The notes under the pieces were generated by a model. The model saw only the letters and a program-made list of their open reading frames with translations, had not been told where the DNA came from and made no database searches. Below are positions 1 through 4,899 of a DNA stretch of 5,800 nucleotides, one piece after another; position 1 is the stretch's first letter; the number at the start of each line of letters is the position of its first letter. The translations under genes and the position numbers were made by a program. This stretch comes from Christensenella sp. UBA4379 (GTDB lineage Bacteria; Bacillota; Clostridia; Christensenellales; Aristaeellaceae), in the NCBI GenBank assembly GCA_002391225.1, contig DGRV01000102.1, positions 1 through 5,800 of the forward strand. The letters are read 5' to 3'.

Positions 1-734
1 TCCGCTGGGCCCTCCGGCAGCTGGGCTCCGACATCATCCACCAGGCGCGCTACCAGTACACCGATCAGAGCGCCCGCAAGGGGACGCTGGTGAACGGCCG
101 GCGGGAAGATGGTCAGCCGATCCTGCCAGGAACCGCTGTATTTTTGCAGGGCAGCCAGGAGCGGATTCATCACGTCGGCGTCTACGTGGGCCAGGGCATC
201 TGTGTCGAGGCCAAGGGCGCGCGCTACGGCGTGGTGACTTCTTCGCTTTCCCATTGGGACCACTGGGGCGAGCTCAAGCAGGTGGATTACACAGACGCCG
301 AGAAGTTGGAAGGCGCGATCGAGATTCCCGAGCGGGGGGACGGTCAGGAGCCGGAGAGCGTTTGGCCGAAGGCCGTGGTCAACAACCCAGGAAAATATCT
401 TAACCTCCGGGCCAAGCCGGACAGCGCCAGCAACCGCCTGGCGCAGATGCCCAGAGGGTCCACCGTCGAGGTGCTGGCCCAGGAGCCGGACTGGTGGCAG
501 GTCCGCTATGGCGGCCGCATCGGCTGGGCGTTCGCTCAGTACCTGAGCCTGATCGAGCCGGACATCGATGAGCCAGGCGACACAGAGCAGGAGATCCAGC
601 TGGATCCTGCTCCGGATCCCGCCCCGGCTGCGCCCGCTGCGGATCCTCAGCTGACGGACTACATCGCCGAGCTCCGCGGGATCCGCGAGAGCATCGACCG
701 GGTGATCCGGATGATGGGAGGCGGTCAGGCATGA
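1..734 (+). CDS. Phage endolysin, NlpC/P60-type peptidase plus SH3b domain (5' truncated)
   Basis: This is a cell-wall peptidase of a phage lysis cassette; the start lies left of the window. The frame is open from base 3, giving 243 visible residues. Visible residues 1-93 match the second half of an NlpC/P60-like fold: an opening RWALRQLG helix, then an IHHVGVYVG strand whose second His (codon 171-173) is the expected catalytic His, then VEAKGARYGVV and HWGEL. The catalytic Cys normally sits a few residues before the RWALRQLG helix, so it should lie just outside the window. Residues about 125-184 form a bacterial SH3 domain (YLNLRAKP, WWQVRYGGRIGWAFAQYL) expected to bind cell wall. A Pro/Ala/Asp linker follows, then a short charged helix. 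The family assignment is firm; the exact bond cleaved (probably gamma-D-Glu-diamino acid) is inference. The stop overlaps the next start (ATGA). Confidence 0.85.
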   Translation, partial: RWALRQLGSDIIHQARYQYTDQSARKGTLVNGRREDGQPILPGTAVFLQGSQERIHHVGVYVGQGICVEAKGARYGVVTSSLSHWDHWGELKQVDYTDAEKLEGAIEIPERGDGQEPESVWPKAVVNNPGKYLNLRAKPDSASNRLAQMPRGSTVEVLAQEPDWWQVRYGGRIGWAFAQYLSLIEPDIDEPGDTEQEIQLDPAPDPAPAAPAADPQLTDYIAELRGIRESIDRVIRMMGGGQA

Positions 735-817
735 TCTGGGTGATTATCTCCATCGTTACGATTGCGGCAGTCGAGTGGCTGCTGCTGATCGGAAAAAATC
801 GGCCGGGACGGAGGTGA
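731..817 (+). CDS. 28-residue single-helix membrane peptide in lysis cassette
   Basis: A very small gene whose ATG overlaps the endolysin stop (ATGA). A good ribosome binding site, GGGAGG at 716-721, lies nine bases before the start. The product is one hydrophobic helix (residues 2-20, with Ser7, Thr10 and a buried Glu15) followed by a basic tail KNRPGRR, which predicts a cytoplasmic C terminus. Its stop lies four bases before the next start, and the next gene's GGAGG covers its last codons, so translation is probably coupled. I do not recognise a family. Its position between endolysin and holin-type genes suggests an accessory lysis or membrane peptide, but this is inference from context. 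It could also be a spacer reading frame that only maintains coupling. Confidence 0.6.
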   Translation: MIWVIISIVTIAAVEWLLLIGKNRPGRR

Positions 818-821
818 GAGA

Positions 822-1088
822 ATGGATACAAACGTCATTGTTGCCATCATAACCGCTGGCGTCTCCCTGATCGGGACCGTTATCACGGTTATGATGGCCA
901 ACCGTCAGACCCTTGCGGCCATGTCGGAGCAGTCAAAATTGACCGACGAAAACATCAAGGGCAAGATCTCCGTCATTGAGACGAAGATCGACGAACTGAG
1001 CAAACGTGTGGATAAGCATAACCAAATGGTCGAAAGGACCTACAGCCTGGAAACGCGGGTGTCGGTCCTGGAAAAGAAAGGAGCATGA
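822..1088 (+). CDS. Small membrane-anchored coiled-coil phage protein (holin-associated)
   Basis: An 88-residue protein with one N-terminal membrane helix (residues about 4-26, NVIVAIITAGVSLIGTVITV) and a long charged helix (about 46-86) with heptad spacing (IETKIDELSKRV, LETRVSVLEKK) that predicts a coiled coil. The start is fixed by a perfect GGAGGTGA at 810-817, four bases upstream. Proteins of this shape are common in lysis regions of Firmicutes prophages. The layout resembles XhlA-like proteins but with the membrane segment at the N terminus instead of the C terminus. The helix would anchor an oligomerising cytoplasmic or external rod, plausibly assisting the neighbouring holin. The role is inferred from architecture and context. 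Its last codons contain the ribosome binding site of the holin gene. Confidence 0.75.
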   Translation: MDTNVIVAIITAGVSLIGTVITVMMANRQTLAAMSEQSKLTDENIKGKISVIETKIDELSKRVDKHNQMVERTYSLETRVSVLEKKGA

Positions 1089-1089
1089 G

Positions 1090-1680
1090 ATGAACATGAG
1101 CATGATTGACTTAACCCCAGTTTTTCAGGCCATCATTGCCCTTTTGGCCGCCCTGGTCACCTACCGTCTGATCCCCTGGATCCAGTCCAAAACCACCAAG
1201 AACCAGCAGGAGGCCCTGATCACCGCCGCCCGGATCGCCGTCCTGGCCGCGGAACAGGTCTTCGGCTCCGGCCGCGGGAAAGAAAAATTCAACTATGCCC
1301 TGGCCGCCCTGAAAGCCGCCGGCTTTAACATCGACGGTTCTATTGCCATCGCCGCCATTGAAAAAGCCGTCCGCGACCTGAACCTTTTCAAAGATATTCC
1401 AGACGACGAACCGGATGGTCAGGAAGAGCCGGTCGAAGTGGTCGACCAGTTAGACACGGACGGCGTGAAGTTGGACAAAATCTTATACAGTGACGATAAG
1501 CCGATCGTCAAAATTACGACGACCCCGGCCGAGGTAGGCTCCGATTATATCACCACCGCCGGCTCCCCGACCGTCACCGCCGAAAACACCGTCACCGCCG
1601 CCGACCACGCTGACGCCGCCACCCAGACCATCACCACCACCCCGGAAGCACACCCTCCCGAACCTTCCGAAAACGAATAA
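1090..1680 (+). CDS. Phage holin, LLH family, with extended Thr/Pro/Glu-rich tail
   Basis: A 196-residue protein. Residues about 10-98 match the LLH holin family (named for Lactobacillus phage LL-H): one membrane helix (11-31, ending in RLIPW), then a polar helix with QEALITAARIAVLAAEQVFGSGRGKEKFNYALAALKAAG split over residues 39-78, and a closing IAAIEKAVRDLN. Holins form membrane lesions that let the endolysin reach the wall. ATG 1090 is preferred over the earlier in-frame ATG at 1006, because AAAGGAG at 1077-1083 lies six bases before it and 1006 falls inside the previous gene. Beyond residue 100 there is an acidic, then Thr-rich tail of about 95 residues (ITTTP at 142-146 and 181-185, TVTA at 161-164 and 167-170). 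That is longer than I would expect for this family. It is the last gene of the cassette. Confidence 0.85.
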   Translation: MNMSMIDLTPVFQAIIALLAALVTYRLIPWIQSKTTKNQQEALITAARIAVLAAEQVFGSGRGKEKFNYALAALKAAGFNIDGSIAIAAIEKAVRDLNLFKDIPDDEPDGQEEPVEVVDQLDTDGVKLDKILYSDDKPIVKITTTPAEVGSDYITTAGSPTVTAENTVTAADHADAATQTITTTPEAHPPEPSENE

Positions 1681-1691
1681 TCTCTGATACG

Positions 1692-1722
1692 CACGAGCCC
1701 CGGCAAAACGCCGGGGCCCGTG
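1692..1722 (+). terminator. GC-rich hairpin after lysis cassette (possible terminator)
   Basis: A 13-bp stem with one A-C mismatch (arms 1692-1704 and 1710-1722) and a five-base loop sits 11 bases after the holin stop. It is very stable, but the bases after it (TGTTGCATG) are not a T run. A weaker four-bp hairpin (1744-1755) followed by six T at 1758-1763 lies further on. The pair may together end the lysis transcript; the first may mainly stabilise the 3' end. Confidence 0.5.
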
Positions 1723-1740
1723 TTGCATGTCGTGTTGCAT
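1719..1740 (+). repeat. Tandem 10-bp direct repeat CGTGTTGCAT
   Basis: CGTGTTGCAT occurs at 1719-1728 and again at 1731-1740, separated by GT. The first copy overlaps the descending arm of the preceding hairpin. Short tandem repeats beside a tRNA 3' end resemble integrase arm-binding sites, but nothing here proves that role. Confidence 0.6.
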
Positions 1741-1768
1741 CGCGCTTCAAAAAGCCGTTTTTTACTCC

Positions 1769-1790
1769 AAAAAACCGAAACCCTTTTCGG
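1769..1790 (-). terminator. Secondary leftward terminator-like hairpin
   Basis: On the minus strand CCGAAA, a short AGGG loop and TTTCGG form a six-bp stem (1775-1780 with 1785-1790), followed directly by six T (complement of 1769-1774). It lies downstream of the main tRNA terminator and may back it up. The arm at 1785-1790 can instead pair with a second CCGAAA at 1795-1800. Confidence 0.4.
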
Positions 1791-1820
1791 ATTTCCGAAA
1801 CGTGAAAACGCCCTCTACAA

Positions 1821-1859
1821 GGGCAAAAAGAAAGAAACCGCGATATTTCGCGGTTTCTT
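1821..1859 (-). terminator. Intrinsic terminator of tRNA-Leu
   Basis: Arms 1832-1843 and 1848-1859 form a 12-bp stem (core GAAACCGCG with CGCGGTTTC) and a four-base loop. Read leftward it ends in TTTCTTTTT, starting a few bases after the tRNA 3' end at 1864. This is a standard intrinsic terminator for the tRNA transcript. Confidence 0.8.
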
Positions 1860-1863
1860 CTGT

Positions 1864-1948
1864 TGGTGCGGCCAACGAGACTTGAACTCGTACCCGGTTA
1901 AGGACACGCCCCTCAAACGTGCGCGTATGCCAATTCCGCCATGGCCGC
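1864..1948 (-). tRNA. tRNA-Leu, anticodon GAG
   Basis: A complete type II tRNA that reads CUU/CUC leucine codons. On the minus strand the acceptor arms GCGGCCA and TGGCCGC pair over seven bases, followed by discriminator A and an encoded CCA (1864-1866). The D arm is GCG/CGC with a GG-containing loop. The anticodon stem is CACGT with GCGTG around loop TTGAGGG, giving anticodon GAG (complement of 1912-1914) with U33 and G37. The 13-base variable arm is long for a class I tRNA, as leucine requires. The T arm is ACGAG/CTCGT around TTCAAGT. The gene has its own promoter and terminator, and its 3' end faces the phage lysis cassette, the usual geometry for a tRNA used as an integration site. Confidence 0.97.
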
Positions 1949-1963
1949 TCAAGCAACAAAACA

Positions 1964-1992
1964 ATTATACACATCTGGCAGGATTTTGTCAA
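1964..1992 (-). promoter_or_regulatory. Consensus promoter of tRNA-Leu
   Basis: On the minus strand TTGACA (1987-1992) and TATAAT (1964-1969) are both perfect matches to the housekeeping sigma consensus, with an ideal 17-bp spacer. The predicted start near 1957 leaves a leader of about nine bases before the mature tRNA 5' end at 1948, as expected for a stable RNA gene. Confidence 0.93.
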
Positions 1993-2014
1993 TCATTTAC
2001 AAAAATTTTGTAAA
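1986..2014 (+). promoter_or_regulatory. Candidate rightward promoter overlapping the tRNA promoter
   Basis: On the plus strand TTGTCA (1986-1991, five of six) and TGTAAA (2009-2014, four of six) are 17 bp apart. A start near 2020 would produce a transcript ending at the T run 2146-2151. It overlaps the tRNA -35 box and the palindrome, so the two directions would compete. The -10 match is modest, and this could be chance in AT-rich DNA. Confidence 0.3.
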
Positions 2015-2015
2015 T
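1995..2015. repeat. Perfect 21-bp palindrome upstream of tRNA promoter
   Basis: Two perfect 10-bp arms (ATTTACAAAA at 1995-2004, TTTTGTAAAT at 2006-2015) flank a single central A at 2005. It begins three bases upstream of the tRNA -35 box. Its placement fits an UP-element-like AT tract or an operator for a dimeric regulator. I do not recognise the half-site as belonging to a named regulator. Confidence 0.75.
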
Positions 2016-2020
2016 CTGCC

Positions 2021-2151
2021 GGGGCGGGGCGAAGGGCGGAAGGATTCTTTCCGGGGAGGGATCAGGGGGAGGAGGGTCAGTACAGCTGATGGCTCATGTG
2101 CAGGTAGGCCACGAGCCTCCTTGGGGGATCTGGCTGTAAACCTGCTTTTTT
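2021..2151 (+). ncRNA. Candidate structured small RNA, unrecognised
   Basis: No protein family is visible here, but bases 2081-2145 carry four perfect complementary segments. TACAGC (2081-2086) pairs with GCTGTA (2133-2138), extendable by two wobble pairs. GGCTC (2091-2095) pairs with GAGCC (2113-2117). TCC (2118-2120) pairs with GGA (2126-2128). GCAGGT (2100-2105), inside the loop of the second helix, pairs with ACCTGC (2140-2145) outside the first helix. The set forms a junction closed by a pseudoknot, followed at once by six T (2146-2151). The 5' part is G-rich (2021-2076) and has a small hairpin (2037-2053). The start is set only by a weak promoter guess. A 16-residue reading frame (2089-2139, MAHVQVGHEPPWGIWL) overlaps it; its GGAGG lies 13 bases away, which is too far to be convincing. 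It matches no RNA family I can recall. Confidence 0.33.
2053..2076 (+). other. G-quadruplex motif
   Basis: Four G tracts of three or more (2053-2056, 2058-2060, 2065-2069, 2074-2076) with loops of one, four and four bases satisfy the canonical quadruplex pattern. Three more tracts (2021-2024, 2026-2029, 2034-2036) lie just upstream. The run is in the gap between the tRNA promoter and the operon terminator. Confidence 0.7.
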
Positions 2152-2173
2152 AAAAAAGAGCGCCGGAGCGCTC
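2152..2173 (-). terminator. Intrinsic terminator of the pgk-tpiA-2832 operon
   Basis: On the minus strand GAGCGC, loop TCCG and GCGCTC (2158-2173) form a six-bp all-strong stem followed by six T (complement of 2152-2157). It starts 14 bases after the last stop codon of the operon. Confidence 0.88.
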
Positions 2174-2187
2174 GAAAGGGTCAGCCT

Positions 2188-2832
2188 TCAGCTGATCTTG
2201 GTGTGTTTTTTGACGATGGCCTCCGCCGTGTCGTACTCTTCGTCCGGGATGCGCAGGATGAAGGGGGCCAGATGGCGGACGTGGTAGAGCTTGATGGCGC
2301 CGGCGGAGGGGACGTATTTGATCTCGTGGATGTCCTTCCAGCGGATATGCCGCTCTTCCGAAATCACGTAGCGGGAGCCGTCCCGGGACGCGATGGCCTG
2401 GTCCATCTTCGCGCTCTGCAGCCTCGCCCAGGAGCGCAGGTAGGAGGCCCGGTGCCAGGTCTGCAGGTGGGCCCCGGTCATGTCCAGGGTATAGCGGATT
2501 TCCTCCCGCCCCTGAAGCATCAGCATGGACCCGGCCAGGACGAAGGCGAGGGCCGTCAGGATCGCCGCGGTGGACAGGATCCCGCCCAGGTGGTTTTCAA
2601 AATCCTGCTGGCTGCTCTGAAAGCGCTCCAGCAGGACCAGGCTCACCGTCAGGACCAGGGCCGTCAGCAGAATACCGGAAGCGAGGCTCCGCCAGGTGTT
2701 CGCGTCCGCCCCGGGGACCCGGATGATCCGCCAGACGTCCCGCACGCTGGCAGCGGAGGCCCGCTTGCCGCAAGAAGAGCAAACGGTGCCTTCGCTGTCC
2801 AGGTTGCATTTTTTACAGTAGGATACGATCAT
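2188..2832 (-). CDS. Zinc-ribbon, two-helix membrane protein of unknown function
   Basis: A 214-residue protein. Residues 6-21 form a short zinc ribbon (Cys6, Cys9, Cys18, Cys21 as CKKC and CSSC). Two membrane helices follow (about 51-69 and 85-107), so both ends should be cytoplasmic. The last 100 residues alternate strands and charged turns (YVISEERHIRWKDIHEIKYV, KLYHVRHLAPFILRI, split), resembling small PH-like domains of bacterial membrane proteins; that likeness is impression only. ATG 2832 lies eight bases after the tpiA stop with no clear Shine-Dalgarno, so translation probably depends on coupling to tpiA. It is the last gene of a glycolytic operon, where gpmI or eno is more usual. I do not recognise a named family; a metal- or thiol-sensing membrane role is possible but unsupported. 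Confidence 0.85.
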   Translation of the reverse strand: MIVSYCKKCNLDSEGTVCSSCGKRASAASVRDVWRIIRVPGADANTWRSLASGILLTALVLTVSLVLLERFQSSQQDFENHLGGILSTAAILTALAFVLAGSMLMLQGREEIRYTLDMTGAHLQTWHRASYLRSWARLQSAKMDQAIASRDGSRYVISEERHIRWKDIHEIKYVPSAGAIKLYHVRHLAPFILRIPDEEYDTAEAIVKKHTKIS

Positions 2833-2840
2833 GCCAGATG

Positions 2841-3593
2841 TCAGTCTTCGTAATTGACGACCTTGGCGAAATCATCCGCCTTCAGGGAGGCACCGCCGAT
2901 CAGGCCGCCGTCGATTTCCTCCTGCGCCATGAGGCCCTTGACGTTGCTGGGCTTCATGCTGCCGCCGTACTGGATGCGCACGGCGTTGGCAACGCCCTTG
3001 CCGTACTTGCGGGCGATGGCCTTGCGGATGACGCCGATGGTCTCGTTGGCCTGCTCGTCGGTGGCGGTGAGGCCGGTGCCGATAGCCCAGACGGGCTCAT
3101 AGGCGATGATGACCTTCTTGATCTGGGCGGGGGTCAGGCCGTTCAGGGCGATCAGGGTCTGGTATTCGACCAGGGCGTCGGTATAGCCGGCTTCGCGCTG
3201 GGCCTTGTTTTCACCCACGCAGATGATGGGGATCAGGCCGTTTTCGACGGCGGTCAGGGTCCGCAGGTTGACCGTTTCGTCGGTCTCGCCGAAATACTGA
3301 CGGCGCTCGGAGTGGCCGATGATGACGTAGGAAGCGCCGGCTTCCTTGATCATGGCGGCGGAGAGCTCGCCGGTATAGGCGCCGGATTCCTTGAAGTGCA
3401 CGTTCTGCGCGCCGACCTGGATCTTGGAGCCCTTGGCGGCTTCGGCAGCGGCGGCGATGTCCACCGCGGGGACGCAGACGACGACGGTCGCCTTGGCGTC
3501 CTTGACCAGAGGCTTTAAGGCCTCTACCAGCTCTTTGGCTTCCTTGGGGGTCTTGTTCATTTTCCAGTTGCCGGCGATAATGGGCTTGCGCAT
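2841..3593 (-). CDS. tpiA: Triosephosphate isomerase
   Basis: Interconverts dihydroxyacetone phosphate and glyceraldehyde 3-phosphate in the cytoplasm (glycolysis and gluconeogenesis). The 250-residue length is typical. Diagnostic residues are all present: Asn9 and Lys11 in GNWKMNKT, catalytic His94 in IIGHSERR, catalytic Glu166 in AYEPVWAIGTG with the flexible loop 6 right after it, and the phosphate-binding YGGSM (209-213) and GGLIGGASL (229-237). ATG 3593 is chosen because GAGG lies eight bases upstream and the protein then starts MRKPIIAGNWK like its relatives. The in-frame ATG 3614 has no ribosome binding site. It lies 100 bases after pgk, with a hairpin between, and eight bases before the zinc-ribbon gene. 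Confidence 0.98.
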   Translation of the reverse strand: MRKPIIAGNWKMNKTPKEAKELVEALKPLVKDAKATVVVCVPAVDIAAAAEAAKGSKIQVGAQNVHFKESGAYTGELSAAMIKEAGASYVIIGHSERRQYFGETDETVNLRTLTAVENGLIPIICVGENKAQREAGYTDALVEYQTLIALNGLTPAQIKKVIIAYEPVWAIGTGLTATDEQANETIGVIRKAIARKYGKGVANAVRIQYGGSMKPSNVKGLMAQEEIDGGLIGGASLKADDFAKVVNYED

Positions 3594-3642
3594 GGGAAAA
3601 ACCTCGCTTTCCATATTTAAAATATAAAGTATGAAAATAATC

Positions 3643-3676
3643 TTCCCACGGCCCGACAGAAATCAGACCGCGGGAA
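3643..3676 (-). terminator. Hairpin between pgk and tpiA (partial terminator or processing site)
   Basis: On the minus strand TTCCCGCGG (3668-3676) pairs with CCGTGGGAA (3643-3651) over nine bases with one G-T wobble and a 16-base loop, followed by an AT-rich stretch (GATTATTTTCATACTTTATATTTT read in two parts). The T run is interrupted, so this is more likely a leaky terminator, or a structure protecting the pgk message, than a full stop. Confidence 0.45.
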
Positions 3677-3693
3677 AGACGATGGGCTTACGA

Positions 3694-4899
3694 TTACTTT
3701 TCGTCCAGGCAGGCAACGCCGGGCAGGGTCTTGCCTTCGAGGAACTCCAGGGAAGCGCCGCCGCCGGTGGAGATGTGGGTCATCTTCGCGGCCAGGCCCA
3801 TCTGCTCGACAGCCGCAGCGGAGTCGCCGCCGCCGATGATGGTGACAGCCTCGCTGTCCGCCATGGCCTGAGCCACGGACAGGGTGCCTTTGGCCAGCAC
3901 GGGGTTCTCAAACACGCCCATGGGGCCGTTCCAGACGACGGTCTTGGCGCTCTTGACGGCGCTGGCGAAGAGCTCGGCGGTCTTGGGGCCGATGTCGCAG
4001 CCTTCCATATCGTCCGGGATCTTGTCGGCGTCCACGACGCAGGTCTCGATGTCGGCCTTGTCAATGGGATCCGGGAAGGCCTTGACGCACACGGTGTCGA
4101 CCGGCAGCAGGAGCTTGACGCCCTTTTCGGCGGCCTTCGCCATCATGTCCTTGCAGTAGTCGATCTTGGTCTCGTCCAGCAGGGAGTGGCCCACACCATA
4201 GCCCTTGGCCTTGAGGAAGGTGAAGGCCATGCCGCCGCCGATGATCAGGGTATCGACCTTCTCCAGCAGGTTGTTGATGACGTTCAGCTTGTCTTCGATC
4301 TTGGCGCCGCCCAGGACGGCCACGAAGGGACGGTCCGCGTTTTCCAGGGCCTTGCCCATGATGGACAGCTCTTTGCCGATCAAGTAGCCGGCGACGTTGG
4401 GGGAGGTGAACTTGGTCACGCCCTCAGTGGAGCAGTGCGCGCGGTGGCAGGAGCCGAAAGCGTCGTCCACATAGGCGTCCGCCAGGGAAGCCAGTTCCTT
4501 GGAGAACTCTTCGACGTTCTTGGTTTCTTCCTTGCGGAAACGGGTGTTCTGCAGCAGCACGACGTCGCCGTTTTTCATGTTGGCGACAGCAGCCTTCGCG
4601 TTTTCGCCGACCACGTTGTCGTCATTGGCGAAGACGACGGGCTGGCCCAGCAGCTCGCTCAGACGGACCGCCACGGGGGCCAGGGAGAACTTTTCTTCCG
4701 GGCCGTTCTTCGGCTTGCCCAGATGGCTGCACAGGATGACCTTGCCGCCGTCCTTGATCAGCTTCTGGATGGTGGGCAGGGCGGCTACGATGCGCTTGTC
4801 GTTGGTGATTTTGCCGTCCTTCATGGGGACGTTGAAGTCGCAGCGGACCAGTACGCGCTTGCCCTGAACCTGAATATCGTCTACCGTTTTCTTGGCCAT
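3694..4899 (-). CDS. pgk: Phosphoglycerate kinase
   Basis: Transfers phosphate from 1,3-bisphosphoglycerate to ADP, the first ATP-yielding step of glycolysis; cytoplasmic, monomeric. The 401-residue length is typical. N-terminal substrate site: RCDFNVP (19-25, with Asp21 and Asn23), Arg36, SHLGKP (58-63), TRF with Arg120, and Arg153 in the DAFGSCHRAH segment (Cys151 where Ala is usual). C-terminal nucleotide domain: GGAK with Lys200, GGGMAFTF (221-228), DIGPKT (302-307), WNGPMGVFE (323-331), GGGDSAAA (356-363), STGGGASLEFLEG (377-389). ATG 4899 is chosen because GGAAGGAG lies nine bases upstream; the in-frame ATG 4968 lacks a site and overlaps the promoter. It is first in the operon. gapA, the frequent upstream partner, is absent here. 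Confidence 0.98.
   Translation of the reverse strand: MAKKTVDDIQVQGKRVLVRCDFNVPMKDGKITNDKRIVAALPTIQKLIKDGGKVILCSHLGKPKNGPEEKFSLAPVAVRLSELLGQPVVFANDDNVVGENAKAAVANMKNGDVVLLQNTRFRKEETKNVEEFSKELASLADAYVDDAFGSCHRAHCSTEGVTKFTSPNVAGYLIGKELSIMGKALENADRPFVAVLGGAKIEDKLNVINNLLEKVDTLIIGGGMAFTFLKAKGYGVGHSLLDETKIDYCKDMMAKAAEKGVKLLLPVDTVCVKAFPDPIDKADIETCVVDADKIPDDMEGCDIGPKTAELFASAVKSAKTVVWNGPMGVFENPVLAKGTLSVAQAMADSEAVTIIGGGDSAAAVEQMGLAAKMTHISTGGGASLEFLEGKTLPGVACLDEK

Noticed and set aside
400..831. Minus-strand open frame of 143 residues across the endolysin
   Set aside because: Arg/Pro/Ser/Gly-rich shadow; the plus strand encodes clear NlpC/P60-like and SH3b sequence.
1720..2013. Plus-strand open frame across the tRNA
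   Set aside because: It is antisense to a complete tRNA gene with promoter and terminator.
2083..2128. Hammerhead ribozyme suggested by CTGATG before a stem
   Set aside because: The core would need CTGATGA and a GAAA after the second stem; neither is present.
2077..2187. In-frame open extension of 36 codons after the zinc-ribbon gene stop, hinting at readthrough or a truncated ancestor
   Set aside because: It passes straight through the operon terminator and its T/A runs, and the end of the annotated protein looks natural. Chance in a GC-rich gap is simpler.
2203..3518. Long plus-strand open frames antisense to the zinc-ribbon gene and tpiA (about 216 and 226 residues)
   Set aside because: Shadows of GC-rich codons with no recognisable domains or ribosome binding sites.
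3593..3614. Upstream start for tpiA giving MESEVFP before MRKPII
   Set aside because: No ribosome binding site, and homologues start at MRKPII.
3600..3640. A promoter for tpiA in the AT-rich spacer (TATATT-like -10 on the minus strand)
   Set aside because: No acceptable -35 lies at 16-18 bp, so the match is only the AT-rich background.
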